A stretch of DNA of 64,000 nucleotides from NCBI RefSeq assembly GCF_027925245.1, contig NZ_BSDP01000001.1:3224001-3288000 (forward strand), written 5' to 3'. Below are positions 44,501-54,980 of the stretch, one piece after another. Position 1 is the first letter of the stretch; each line of letters begins with the position of its first letter. The DNA is from Agromyces rhizosphaerae (lineage in GTDB: Bacteria; Actinomycetota; Actinomycetes; Actinomycetales; Microbacteriaceae). Under the pieces are notes generated by a model. It worked only from the letters and a program-made list of their open reading frames with translations, was not told the origin of the DNA and did no database searches. The position numbers were made by a program, and so were the translations under genes.

Positions 44501-46133
44501 CCGTGGGTCGCGCGCACCCGGCACGCGACGGCCGGTGTCGGCCTCATCTCGCCGCCGCCGCACCACGACATCTACTCGATCGAGGACCTGAAGCAGCTCA
44601 TCTTCGACCTGAAGCGGGCCAACCCGGGCGCGCGCGTGCACGTCAAGCTCGTGAGCCAGTCGGGCATCGGCGCGGTCGCCGCCGGCACGGCCAAGGCGCT
44701 GGCCGACGTCATCCTCGTCTCGGGCCACGACGGCGGCACCGGTGCGAGCCCGATGAACTCGCTCAAGCACGCGGGCACCCCGTGGGAGCTCGGGCTCGCC
44801 GAGACGCAGCAGACGCTCATGCTCAACGGCATGCGCGACCGCGTCGTCGTGCAGGTCGACGGCCAGATGAAGACCGGCCGCGACGTCGTGGTCGGCGCGC
44901 TGCTCGGTGCCGAGGAGTTCGGCTTCGCGACCGCGCCACTGGTCGTCGAGGGCTGCGTGCTGATGCGCGTCTGCCACCTCGACACCTGCCCGGTCGGCGT
45001 CGCGACCCAGAACCCCGAGCTGCGCAAGCGCTTCAGCGGCAAGCCCGAGTTCGTCGTGAACTTCTTCGAGTTCATCGCCCAGGAGGTGCGCGAGTACCTC
45101 GCCGAGCTCGGCTTCCGCAGCCTCGACGAGGCGATCGGCCGGCGCGAGATGCTCGACGTCGACCGCGCCGTGGACCACTGGAAGGCGAGCGGCCTCGACC
45201 TCACCCCGGTGCTGGTCGGCCCCGACTTCTCCGACTCGGAGCCGCGCCGCAACGGCCGCCCGCAGGACCACGAGCTCGGCGAGCACTTCGACAACCAGCT
45301 CATCGAGGCCTCGGCGGACGTGATGGAGCACGGCGGGCGGGTCGAGATCGCGCTGCCGATCCGGAACACCGAGCGCGCCGTCGGCACCATGCTCGGCCAC
45401 GAGGTGACCGCGCGCCACGGCGTGAACGGCCTGCCCGCCGGGTCGATCGACGTCACGCTGACCGGATCGGCCGGCCAGTCGTTCGGCGCGTTCCTGCCCG
45501 CGGGCATCACGCTGCGCCTCGAGGGCGACTCGAACGACTACGTCGGCAAGGGCCTCTCCGGCGGTCAGGTGATCGTGCGGCCCGACCGGTCGAGCACCTT
45601 CCCCGCCGAGCGTAACGTCATCGCCGGCAACGTGATCGGCTACGGCGCCACCCAGGGCAGCATGTTCATCAGCGGCATCGTCGGCGAGCGCTTCCTGGTG
45701 CGCAACTCCGGCGCGACCGCGGTGGTCGAGGGCGTGGGCGACCACGCGCTCGAGTACATGACCGGCGGGCTCGCGCTCATCCTCGGCCCGACGGGCCGCA
45801 ACCTCGGCGCCGGCATGTCCGGCGGCACGGCGTACGTGTTCGACCTGCCCAAGGAGCGCATCAACCGCGACGCGCTCGCGTCGGGTGAGCTGCAGCTCCA
45901 CGAGCTCGGCAGCGCCGACCACGAGATCGTGCTCGACCTCCTCCGCCAGCACCTGGAGCACACGGGTTCCGCGCTCGCCGCGCGCCTGCTCGAGGCGCCC
46001 GACACCATGGAGCGATTCGTGAAGGTTCTCCCGCGCGACTACGCGGCCGTCCTGAAGACCCGGCAGAACGCCGTGGACGAGGGGCTGGACCCCGACGGCG
46101 ACGTCGTCTGGGGCCGCATCCTGGAGGTGACCA

Positions 46134-46141
<8 letters not shown>
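41567..46141 (+). CDS. gltB: Glutamate synthase (NADPH) large subunit
   Basis: The 1524-residue product has a glutaminase domain whose nucleophile is Cys29 ([12 protein letters not shown]), exposed after removal of a short propeptide, a central domain, the FMN synthase domain ([50 protein letters not shown]), a 3Fe-4S site in [17 protein letters not shown], and a C-terminal beta-helix ([17 protein letters not shown]). It transfers ammonia from glutamine to 2-oxoglutarate. I took GTG 41567, with GAGGA upstream; ATG 41573 is possible. It overlaps gltD by 8 nt. Confidence 0.98.
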
Positions 46142-47591
<1,450 letters not shown>

Positions 47592-47661
47592 CCACCGGCC
47601 CTTTCATCCCCACCACCACGATCACCGCGCCCCGGCGCGAGGAACACGGAGCACAGAGAAC

Positions 47662-49077
47662 ATGAGACGCGCGAAGATCGTCGCCACGCTCGGACCCGCG
47701 ACCGGGAGCTACGAGGGGGTCCGCGCGCTCATCGACGCCGGCCTCGACGTGGCCCGCATGAACCTCAGCCACGGCACGTACGACGTGCACGAGGGCGTCT
47801 ACCAGAACATCCGGAAGGCCGCGAACGACTCGGGTCGCGCCGTCGCCGTGCTGGTCGACCTGCAGGGCCCGAAGATCCGGCTCGGCAAGTTCGCGGACGG
47901 CCCGCACGAGCTGGCCGAGGGCGATGTCTTCACCATCACCACCGAGGACATCCTCGGCACCAAGGAGCTCTGCTCCACCACGTTCAAGGGCCTGCCGCAG
48001 GACGTCGCCCCCGGCGACTTCCTGCTGATCGACGACGGCAAGGTGCGGGTCCGCGTGCTCGACACCGACGGCACGCGCGTGCGCACCGAGGTGGTCGTGG
48101 CCGGCCCGGTCTCCGACAACAAGGGCATCAACCTCCCCGGCGTGGCGGTCAACGTGCCGGCGCTCTCCGAGAAGGACGAGGCCGACCTGCGCTGGGGCCT
48201 CGAGCTCGGCGCCGACCTCATCGCGCTGTCCTTCGTGCGCAACGCCGAGGACGTCTCGCGCGTGCGCGAGATCATGGACGAGGTCGGCCGTCGCGTGCCC
48301 GTCGTCGCCAAGATCGAGAAGCCCCAGGCCGTCGAGGCCCTCGAGGAGATCATCGACGCGTTCGACGCGCTCATGGTCGCCCGCGGCGACCTCGGCGTGG
48401 AGCTGCCGCTCGAGGCCGTGCCGATCGTGCAGAAGCGCGCGATCGAGGCGGCCCGCCGCATGGCCAAGCCGGTCATCGTGGCCACGCAGATGCTCGAGTC
48501 GATGATCCACAGCCCGGTGCCGACGCGCGCCGAGACGTCCGACGTGGCGAACGCGGTGCTCGACGGCGCCGACGCCGTCATGCTCTCCGGCGAGACGAGC
48601 GTGGGCGAGTACCCGACCGTCACGCTCGAGACCATGGCGCGCATCGTCGCGTCGACCGAGCTGCACGGCCTCGACCGGGTCGCGCCGCTCGGCACCCGCC
48701 CCCGCACGCAGTCGGGCGCGATCACCGTGGCCGCGGTCGACGTCGCGAACTTCGTCGAGGCGAAGTTCCTCTGCGTGTTCACCGAGTCGGGCGAGTCGGT
48801 GCGCCGCATGTCGCGCATCCGCAGCGGCATCCCGATCCTGGCGTTCACGCCCGACCCCGCGATCCGCCGTCGCATGGCCCTCTACTGGGGCGTGCAGTCG
48901 TTCGTGGTCGAGCGCGTCACGCACACCGACCAGATGGTCGCGCAGGTCGACGAGGTGCTGAGCCGCGAGGGCCTGGCCGTCGAGGGCGAGAAGGTCGTCA
49001 TCATCTCCGGATCCCCTCCCGGCATCCCCGGCACCACCAACGACATCCGCGTGCACAACGTGGGCGAGGTCCTCTAG
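47662..49077 (+). CDS. pyk: Pyruvate kinase
   Basis: The 471-residue product has RAKIVATLGPATG, ARMNLSHG, the metal and substrate region VAKIEKPQAVEALEEI with MVARGDLGVELP, KPVIVATQMLESMI and SGETSVGEYP, and the C-terminal allosteric domain. It makes pyruvate and ATP from phosphoenolpyruvate and ADP. The ATG at 47662 lies 70 nt after gltD; an in-frame start further up has no homology. A perfect terminator follows 11 nt after the stop. Confidence 0.97.
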   Translation: MRRAKIVATLGPATGSYEGVRALIDAGLDVARMNLSHGTYDVHEGVYQNIRKAANDSGRAVAVLVDLQGPKIRLGKFADGPHELAEGDVFTITTEDILGTKELCSTTFKGLPQDVAPGDFLLIDDGKVRVRVLDTDGTRVRTEVVVAGPVSDNKGINLPGVAVNVPALSEKDEADLRWGLELGADLIALSFVRNAEDVSRVREIMDEVGRRVPVVAKIEKPQAVEALEEIIDAFDALMVARGDLGVELPLEAVPIVQKRAIEAARRMAKPVIVATQMLESMIHSPVPTRAETSDVANAVLDGADAVMLSGETSVGEYPTVTLETMARIVASTELHGLDRVAPLGTRPRTQSGAITVAAVDVANFVEAKFLCVFTESGESVRRMSRIRSGIPILAFTPDPAIRRRMALYWGVQSFVVERVTHTDQMVAQVDEVLSREGLAVEGEKVVIISGSPPGIPGTTNDIRVHNVGEVL

Positions 49078-49088
49078 GGGGCTCCGCA

Positions 49089-49130
49089 ACGACGAACGGC
49101 CGGCTCCCGAGGGGGCCGGCCGTTCGTCGT
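49089..49130 (+). terminator. Terminator hairpin between pyk and tRNA-Leu, likely bidirectional
   Basis: ACGACGAACGGCCGGC (49089-49104) pairs perfectly with GCCGGCCGTTCGTCGT (49115-49130), a 16-bp stem with a 10-nt loop. It starts 11 nt after the pyk stop and lies 10 nt beyond the 3' end of the minus-strand tRNA, so it can serve both transcripts. Confidence 0.85.
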
Positions 49131-49140
49131 CTCCGGGTCG

Positions 49141-49223
49141 TGCCGGTGGTGGGGGTCGAACCCACACGCCCTCTCGGGCAAAGCATTTTGAGTGCTCCGC
49201 GTCTGCCATTCCGCCACACCGGC
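49141..49223 (-). tRNA. tRNA-Leu (anticodon CAA)
   Basis: On the minus strand the 83-nt gene starts GCCGGTG and ends CACCGGC plus discriminator A, forming a 7-bp acceptor stem. The anticodon stem GAGCA/TGCTT encloses the loop CTCAAAA with anticodon CAA, which reads UUG. A long variable arm (TGCCCGAGAGGGCG region) marks a class II tRNA, and GGTTCGACCCC is the T-loop. The CCA end is not encoded. It shares the terminator with pyk. Confidence 0.95.
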
Positions 49224-49239
49224 GCACGAGACCGCGATC

Positions 49240-49245
49240 AGAATA
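49240..49245 (-). promoter_or_regulatory. Candidate -10 box of the tRNA-Leu gene
   Basis: On the minus strand TATTCT lies 16 nt before the tRNA 5' end. It stands next to the opposing -10 box of the response regulator gene, so the two transcripts diverge from about 10 bp of shared promoter DNA. Confidence 0.4.
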
Positions 49246-49248
49246 CCG

Positions 49249-49254
49249 TAGGCT
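49249..49254 (+). promoter_or_regulatory. Candidate leaderless -10 box of the ANTAR regulator
   Basis: TAGGCT is followed by 7 nt and the GTG at 49262. No ribosome binding site is visible, as expected for a leaderless message. Confidence 0.5.
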
Positions 49255-49261
49255 TTCAGGC

Positions 49262-49870
49262 GTGACAGACACCGAGAACACCCAGGCCGCGCCGCGTCGC
49301 GTCGTGGTCGCCGAGGACGAATCGCTCATCAGGCTCGACGTGGTGGAGACGCTCCGCGACAACGGGTTCGAGGTGGTCGGCGAGGCCGGTGACGGCGAGA
49401 CCGCCGTCGCGCTCGCGACCGAGCTGCGTCCCGACCTGGTCGTCATGGACGTGCGGATGCCCCAGCTCGACGGCATCGAGGCCGCGAAGCGGCTGAGCGA
49501 GGGTCACATCGCACCGGTCGTCCTCCTCACGGCGTTCAGCCAGAAGGAACTGGTCGAGCGGGCGACCGAGGCCGGTGCGCTGGCCTACGTGGTGAAGCCC
49601 TTCACTCCGAACGACCTGCTGCCGGCGATCGAGATCGCGCTGGCCCGCCACGCCCAGATCCTCACCCTCGAGGCCGAGGTCGGCGACCTGGTCGAGCGGT
49701 TCGAGACCCGCAAGCTCGTCGACCGCGCCAAGGGTCTGCTGAACGAGAAGATGGGGCTGTCCGAGCCCGAGGCGTTCCGCTGGATCCAGAAGGCGTCGAT
49801 GGACCGTCGCCTCACCATGAAGGACGTCGCGCAGGCGATCATCGAGCAGCTGGCTCCCAAGAAGGGCTGA
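49262..49870 (+). CDS. pdtaR: ANTAR-domain response regulator, PdtaR type
   Basis: The 202-residue product has a receiver domain (about 13-128: acidic pair E18-D19, phosphoacceptor Asp63 in VVMDVRMP, Lys112 in VVKPF), a linking coiled helix (about 128-150), and an ANTAR RNA-binding domain (about 140-198, LVDRAKGLLNEKMGLSEPEAFRWIQKASMDRRLTMK, with the conserved Ala/Trp positions). ANTAR proteins bind paired hexanucleotide hairpins and stop transcription termination. The M. tuberculosis counterpart is Rv1626, partner of the PdtaS kinase; no kinase gene is in the window. It converges with the thioesterase gene, 22 nt between stops. Confidence 0.92.
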   Translation: MTDTENTQAAPRRVVVAEDESLIRLDVVETLRDNGFEVVGEAGDGETAVALATELRPDLVVMDVRMPQLDGIEAAKRLSEGHIAPVVLLTAFSQKELVERATEAGALAYVVKPFTPNDLLPAIEIALARHAQILTLEAEVGDLVERFETRKLVDRAKGLLNEKMGLSEPEAFRWIQKASMDRRLTMKDVAQAIIEQLAPKKG

Positions 49871-49892
49871 GCGCTCCGGGCCGCCGGCGCCG

Positions 49893-50318
49893 TCAGGGCG
49901 TCGGCAGGTCCTTGATGAAGTTCGTGATCCGCACGGTGGAGCAGCGCCTGCCCTGCTCGTCGGTCACGACGATCTCGTGCACCGTCATCGTGCGGCCGAG
50001 GTGCAGCGGCGTGCACGTGCCGGTGACCGTGCCCGACGTCGCCGAGCGCGTGTGCGTGGCGTTGATGTCGACCCCCACGGCGAGCCGTCCGGGGCCCGCC
50101 CAGAGGTTCGCCGACATCGAGCCGAGCGACTCGCCCAGCACCACGTACGCGCCGCCATGCAGGAGGTTGGCCGGCTGCGTGTTGCCCTCGACCGGCATGG
50201 TCGCGATCGCGCGCTCCACGGAGAACTCCACGAACTCGATGCCCATGCGCTCGGCGAGCGTGCCGATGCCGCGACGCCGGATGTAGTCGAGCGCGTCGAC
50301 GGCCTGCTCCTGGGTCAT
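49893..50318 (-). CDS. Hotdog-fold thioesterase (PaaI/ComA type)
   Basis: The 141-residue minus-strand product has the hotdog helix NLLHGGAYVVLGESLGS with the catalytic-type Glu, and GVDINATHTRSATSGTVTG and RTMTVHEIVV. It should hydrolyse an acyl-CoA, possibly 1,4-dihydroxy-2-naphthoyl-CoA or a phenylacetate-pathway intermediate; the substrate cannot be told. The ATG at 50318 has CGGAG 8-9 nt upstream. It diverges from polA. Confidence 0.88.
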   Translation of the reverse strand: MTQEQAVDALDYIRRRGIGTLAERMGIEFVEFSVERAIATMPVEGNTQPANLLHGGAYVVLGESLGSMSANLWAGPGRLAVGVDINATHTRSATSGTVTGTCTPLHLGRTMTVHEIVVTDEQGRRCSTVRITNFIKDLPTP

Positions 50319-50359
50319 TCGGGCTCCGCTTCGGGTCGTGACGGCCGTGTCGTGGGCCG

Positions 50360-50365
50360 CTTATA
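50360..50365 (-). promoter_or_regulatory. Candidate -10 box of the thioesterase gene, overlapping that of polA
   Basis: On the minus strand TATAAG lies about 42 nt before the ATG at 50318. It shares bases 50364-50365 with the opposing polA -10 box. Confidence 0.4.
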
Positions 50366-50369
50366 GGCT
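50364..50369 (+). promoter_or_regulatory. Candidate leaderless -10 box of polA
   Basis: TAGGCT is followed by 6 nt (a T and a G run) and the GTG at 50376. No separate ribosome binding site. Confidence 0.5.
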
Positions 50370-50375
50370 TGGGGG

Positions 50376-53054
50376 GTGCCGGATCCAGCAAAGCCTACCC
50401 TCATGGTCATCGATGGCCATTCCCTCGCATTCCGGGCGTTCTTCGCGCTCCCGGTCGACAGTTTCCGCACCCGTGACGGGCAGCACACGAACGCCATCCA
50501 CGGCTTCCTGTCGATGCTCCTGCTGCTGCTGAAGAACGAGAAGCCGACGCACCTCGCGGTCGCCTTCGACATCTCACGGCACTCGTTCCGCACGCGCGAC
50601 TACGAGGAGTACAAGGGCAACCGCGCCGAGACCCCGCAGGAGTTCAAGGGGCAGGTGCCGCTGCTCCAGGAGGCGCTCGCGGCCATGGGCGTGCGCACCC
50701 TCGAGAAGGAGGACTACGAGGCCGACGACATCCTCGCGACGCTCGCCGCGCAGGGTCGCCGCGACGGCTACGAGGTACTGCTGGTGTCAGGCGACCGCGA
50801 CACCATCCAGCTCGTGAACGACGACGTCACGCTGCTGTACCCGTCGAGCCAGGGCGTGTCGCAGCTGAAGCGCTACGACCCGGCCGCGGTCGAGGAGAAG
50901 TACGGCCTGCCGCCCGCGCAGTACCCCGAGATCGCCGCCCTGGTGGGCGAGACGAGCGACAACCTGCCCGGCATCACCAAGGTCGGCGAGAAGACGGCCG
51001 TGAAGTGGCTGAAGCAGTTCGGCGACCTCGACGGCGTCTTCGCGCACGCCGACGAGATCAAGGGCGTCGCGGGCAACAACCTGCGCGCCGAGATGGACAA
51101 CGCCGTGCGCAACCGCCGGCTGAACCGCCTGGTCGACGACCTCGAGCTCGACGTCGCGGTCGACGACCTCGCCGCGAAGCCGATCGACACCGACGCGGTG
51201 ACGGCGGTGTTCTCCCGCCTCGAGTTCCGCACGCTGCTCGAGCGCGTCATGAAGCTCGCGGGGGAGGAGCAGGTGGCGGATGCCGGAGGCGGCACGTCCG
51301 CCCCCGAGGCATCCGCCAGCCCCACGGCGCCCGCGCCGCGAACGCTCCTCGACGAGGAGCTCGGCGCCTGGCTCGACCGCCAGGCGGCGGCGCACCCCGA
51401 CGGCCTCGGCCTCACGATCGAGATGCTCGACGGCAAGGTCATCGGCGCGGGCGTCTCGGGCGCCGACGAGTCGGTCTTCCTGCCGTGGCAGCCCGGCCGC
51501 CGGGACTACGCCCCGTTCGAGGAGTGGCTCGCGAGCGACGCGCCGAAGCTCATGACCGACGCCAAGCCGCAGGTGAAGGCCATGCGCCGGTCGGGGCTCG
51601 AATTCGGCGGGCTCGCGCTCGACACCCTCGTCGCGACCTGGCTGGTGAACCCGCTCGCGCAGGAGAAGGGGCTGGCCGACGTCGTCTTCCGCTACCTCGG
51701 CGAGACGCTGCCCACGGCCGACCCCGCGCAGCTCGTGCCCGACGAGACCCGGGCCGCCGGCCCGGCCGAGCTCGCCTGGTACACCCTCCGCGCGGCACCC
51801 GTGGTGCTCGCCGAGCTGCCCGCCCCCACGCTGCCCGTCTGCACCGACATCGAGATGCCGATCCTCGGCGTCCTCGCCGACATGGAGCTCCGCGGCGTCA
51901 CGGTCGACCACGAGGAGCTCTCGGCGCTGTCGACCCAGCTCGGCGACCGCGCGGCCGACATCGCCACGCGCGCGTTCGCCGAGATCGGCCGCGAGGTGAA
52001 CCTCGGCTCGCCCAAGCAGCTGCAGGAGGTGCTCTTCGACCAGCTCGGCATGCCGAAGACCCGGGCGACGAAGACGGGCTACTCGACGGATGCCGGTGCG
52101 CTGGCGGACCTCCAGGAGAAGAGCCCGCACCCGTTCCTCGGCCTGCTGCTCGAGCATCGCGACGCGACCAAGCTCCGCCAGATCGTCGAGTCGCTCGACA
52201 AGTCGATCGGCGCGGACGGCCGCATCCACACGACCTACGTGCAGGTCGGCACGAGCACGGGTCGCATCGCCTCGACCGATCCGAACCTGCAGAACATCCC
52301 GGTGCGCACGGGGGAGGGCCGGCGCATCCGCGAGGCCTTCCGGCACGGCCCGGAGTTCGAGACGCTGCTCACGGCCGACTACTCGCAGATCGAGATGCGC
52401 ATCATGGCGCATCTCTCGGGCGACCCGGGCCTGATCGAGGCGTTCCACGCGGGCGAGGACCTGCACCGGTTCGTCGGCGCGCGCATCTTCGGCGTCGAGC
52501 CGGCCGACGTCACGCCGCTCATGCGCACCAAGGTGAAGGCGATGTCCTACGGCCTGGCCTACGGGCTCAGCGCGTTCGGGCTGTCGAAGCAGCTGCGCAT
52601 CGAGCAGTCCGAGGCCAAGCAGCTCATGGTCGACTACTTCGCGCGGTTCGGCGCGGTGCGCGACTACCTGCGCGACGTCGTCGCGAAGGCCAAGGTCGAC
52701 GGCTACACCGAGACGATCTTCGGCCGGCGCCGCCCGTTCCCCGACCTCTCCAGCCCGAATCGCGTGCTGCGCGAGAACGCCGAGCGGGCCGCGCTCAACG
52801 CACCGATCCAGGGCTCGGCGGCCGACATCATGAAGATCGCGATGCTCGGCATCGAGCGCGACGTCGCCGAGGCGGGTCTCTCGTCGCGCATGCTCCTGCA
52901 GGTGCACGACGAGCTCATCTTCGAGGTCGCGGCGGGCGAGGGACCCGAGCTCGAGGAGATCGTGCAGCGCCGCATGGCGACCGCCGCGGACCTCCGAGTA
53001 CCGCTCGACGTGCAGCTCGGGCACGGCGCGAACTGGGACGCCGCGGCGCACTGA
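50376..53054 (+). CDS. polA: DNA polymerase I
   Basis: The 892-residue product has a 5' nuclease domain (about 1-295, MVIDGHSLAFRAFFALP, YEADDILATLA, GETSDNLPGI), a Pro/Ala linker (about 300-325), a degenerate 3'-5' exonuclease domain and the family A polymerase domain (DPNLQNIPVRTGEG, LLTADYSQIEMRIMAHLSGD, KAMSYGLAYGLSAFGLSKQL, LQVHDELIFEV). The exonuclease acidic residues are lost (motif I reads LTIEML), so proofreading is unlikely, as in other actinobacterial PolA. It fills gaps and removes RNA primers. The upstream -10 box supports GTG 50376. Confidence 0.97.
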   Translation: MPDPAKPTLMVIDGHSLAFRAFFALPVDSFRTRDGQHTNAIHGFLSMLLLLLKNEKPTHLAVAFDISRHSFRTRDYEEYKGNRAETPQEFKGQVPLLQEALAAMGVRTLEKEDYEADDILATLAAQGRRDGYEVLLVSGDRDTIQLVNDDVTLLYPSSQGVSQLKRYDPAAVEEKYGLPPAQYPEIAALVGETSDNLPGITKVGEKTAVKWLKQFGDLDGVFAHADEIKGVAGNNLRAEMDNAVRNRRLNRLVDDLELDVAVDDLAAKPIDTDAVTAVFSRLEFRTLLERVMKLAGEEQVADAGGGTSAPEASASPTAPAPRTLLDEELGAWLDRQAAAHPDGLGLTIEMLDGKVIGAGVSGADESVFLPWQPGRRDYAPFEEWLASDAPKLMTDAKPQVKAMRRSGLEFGGLALDTLVATWLVNPLAQEKGLADVVFRYLGETLPTADPAQLVPDETRAAGPAELAWYTLRAAPVVLAELPAPTLPVCTDIEMPILGVLADMELRGVTVDHEELSALSTQLGDRAADIATRAFAEIGREVNLGSPKQLQEVLFDQLGMPKTRATKTGYSTDAGALADLQEKSPHPFLGLLLEHRDATKLRQIVESLDKSIGADGRIHTTYVQVGTSTGRIASTDPNLQNIPVRTGEGRRIREAFRHGPEFETLLTADYSQIEMRIMAHLSGDPGLIEAFHAGEDLHRFVGARIFGVEPADVTPLMRTKVKAMSYGLAYGLSAFGLSKQLRIEQSEAKQLMVDYFARFGAVRDYLRDVVAKAKVDGYTETIFGRRRPFPDLSSPNRVLRENAERAALNAPIQGSAADIMKIAMLGIERDVAEAGLSSRMLLQVHDELIFEVAAGEGPELEEIVQRRMATAADLRVPLDVQLGHGANWDAAAH

Positions 53055-53131
53055 TCCTGAGCGATTTTCGGCTCCGGCGCACTGTGCACAGACGGCGCCG
53101 CCGGGTGCACGGACCGCGCCCCCGCAGCGGA

Positions 53132-53137
53132 TAGGCT
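53132..53137 (+). promoter_or_regulatory. Candidate leaderless -10 box of the DUF885 gene
   Basis: TAGGCT is followed by 7 nt and the ATG at 53145. A poor -35 match, CGGACC, lies at 53110-53115. The 90-nt gap after polA also contains the 10-bp palindrome CTGTGCACAG. Confidence 0.5.
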
Positions 53138-53144
53138 CGCTCTC

Positions 53145-54824
53145 ATGACTTCGGAGCCCGCACGCACCCCCACCGAGATCGATCGCGTCGCCGAGGGCTG
53201 GGTCGACGTCCTGGTCGAGCTGCGACCGGTGCTCGGCACCTACATCGGCCGCGCGTCCACCGACGGGGGCTACGGGGACTACTCGCCCGACGGCGATGCG
53301 CAGATGGTCGAGGCGGCGAGGGCGACGCTCGCGAACCTCGAGGCCGCCGAGGAGGTCGACGACGTCGACCGGATCACCCGCGCCGACCTCCGCAGCCAGC
53401 TCGAGCTCGCGATCCAGAGCTACGACGCCGGCCTCCACCTGCGCGACCTGAACGTCATCGCGAGCCCCTCGCAGGAGCTGCGCGAGGTGTTCGACCTCAT
53501 GTCCACCGACTCCGTCGAGGGCTGGGAGGCCGTCTCGACGCGCCTCGCGGCGCTGCCGGAGGCGATGAGCGGGTACATTGCGACGCTGCGCGAGGGCATC
53601 TCGCGCGGCATCACGCCCGCGCGCCGCCAGGTGCGCGAGGTCGCGGCGCAGGCGCGCAAGAACGCGCGTCCGGAGGGCTTCTTCGGCGAGTTCGTCGCGT
53701 CGGCGGGCGTGGACGGCGACGAGTTCCCCGAGGCGCTCCGTGCCGAGCTCGAGCAGGGCGCCGTGGCATCCGCCATCGCCTACCAGGAGTTCGCGGAGTT
53801 CCTCGAGTCCGAGCTCGACGCGGTGGCGGCCGAGAAGGACGCGGTCGGCCGCGAGATCTACGAGCTGCGCTCGCGCGAGTTCCTCGGCGCCACGATCGAC
53901 CTCGACGAGACCTACGAGTGGGGCCTCGACGAGCTGGCCCGCATGGTGGCCGAGCAGCAGTCGATCGCGAAGGAGATCAAGCGCGGGGCGTCCGTCATCG
54001 AGGCGATCTCGTTCCTCGACAACGACCCGAGCCGCAAGCTGCACGGCACCGACGCGCTGCAGGCCTGGATGCAGGAGACGAGCGACCGCGCGGTCGAGGA
54101 GCTCGGCGCCACGCACTTCGACATCCCGGAGGAGATCCGCACGCTCGAGTGCATGATCGCGCCCACGCAGGAGGGCGGCATCTACTACACCGGCCCGACC
54201 GAGGACTTCTCGCGCCCCGGGCGCATGTGGTGGTCGGTGCCGGAGGGCGTCACCGAGTTCGACACCTGGCGCGAGCTCACGACCGTGTACCACGAGGGCG
54301 TGCCCGGTCACCACCTGCAGATCGGCCAGGCCGTGGTGCAGTCCGACACGCTGAACTCGTGGCGCCGGCTGCTCGCGGGCACGTCCGGTCACGCGGAGGG
54401 CTGGGCGCTGTACGCCGAGCGGCTGATGCAGGAGCTGGGCTACCTCGACGACCCGGCCGACCGGCTCGGCATGCTCGACGGGCAGCGGATGCGGGCGGCC
54501 CGCGTGGTGCTCGACATCGGCGTGCACCTCGAGAAGACCCTGCCCGACGGCTCGGGCCCGTGGACGGCCGAGTACGCGTACGAGTTCATGTCGCGCAACG
54601 TGAACATGAACGAGGGCTTCGTGCGCTTCGAGGTGAACCGCTACCTCGGCTGGCCGGGCCAGGCGCCGTCGTACAAGGTCGGCCAGCGCATCTGGGAGAA
54701 CCTGCGCGACGAGGTGCAGCGGCGCGAGGGCGACGACTTCTCGATCAAGGACTTCCACGGGAAGGCGCTCGCGATGGGCGGGGTCGGGCTCGACACCCTC
54801 AAGACGGCGATCCTGGGCGGCTGA
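53145..54824 (+). CDS. DUF885 family protein, probable zinc metallopeptidase
   Basis: The 559-residue product fits DUF885 over most of its length. The C-terminal half has HEGVPGHH (383-390), a HExxH-like zinc motif interrupted as is usual in this family (HEx3GHH), followed by SGHAEGWALYAERLMQELGY with the likely Glu ligand. The N-terminal half is helical. Members are soluble, putative peptidases of unknown substrate. No signal peptide or membrane helix is seen. It stands alone between polA and rpsA with its own -10 box. Confidence 0.85.
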   Translation: MTSEPARTPTEIDRVAEGWVDVLVELRPVLGTYIGRASTDGGYGDYSPDGDAQMVEAARATLANLEAAEEVDDVDRITRADLRSQLELAIQSYDAGLHLRDLNVIASPSQELREVFDLMSTDSVEGWEAVSTRLAALPEAMSGYIATLREGISRGITPARRQVREVAAQARKNARPEGFFGEFVASAGVDGDEFPEALRAELEQGAVASAIAYQEFAEFLESELDAVAAEKDAVGREIYELRSREFLGATIDLDETYEWGLDELARMVAEQQSIAKEIKRGASVIEAISFLDNDPSRKLHGTDALQAWMQETSDRAVEELGATHFDIPEEIRTLECMIAPTQEGGIYYTGPTEDFSRPGRMWWSVPEGVTEFDTWRELTTVYHEGVPGHHLQIGQAVVQSDTLNSWRRLLAGTSGHAEGWALYAERLMQELGYLDDPADRLGMLDGQRMRAARVVLDIGVHLEKTLPDGSGPWTAEYAYEFMSRNVNMNEGFVRFEVNRYLGWPGQAPSYKVGQRIWENLRDEVQRREGDDFSIKDFHGKALAMGGVGLDTLKTAILGG

Positions 54825-54844
54825 GCGGCGGTGCTCCGGGCCGT

Positions 54845-54874
54845 TTGACCGACGGGCGCGCGCGCCGCTAGGAT
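54845..54874 (+). promoter_or_regulatory. Promoter of rpsA
   Basis: TTGACC (54845-54850) and TAGGAT (54869-54874) are separated by 18 nt. This is the best matched pair of promoter boxes in the window. The leader would be about 100 nt. Confidence 0.7.
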
Positions 54875-54879
54875 GGAAT

Positions 54880-54893
54880 GTCACGTTTGTGAC
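54880..54893 (+). repeat. Palindrome at the rpsA transcription start
   Basis: GTCAC-GTTT-GTGAC is a perfect 5-bp inverted repeat that would lie at the expected first transcribed bases. It could be an operator half-site pair or a 5' hairpin of the leader. Confidence 0.4.
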
Positions 54894-54980
54894 GTCCTGT
54901 CCGCACGCCCTTCGCGGAACACAATAAACGAAAGCATCGCGCGAGGGGCCCGACCCTGTCCATTACGGAGCACCTACTAC

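Noticed and set aside
53085..53105. CTGTGCACAG palindrome after polA as a LexA or CRP site
   Set aside because: It is only a 10-bp self-complementary word and matches neither the actinobacterial LexA nor a CRP consensus.
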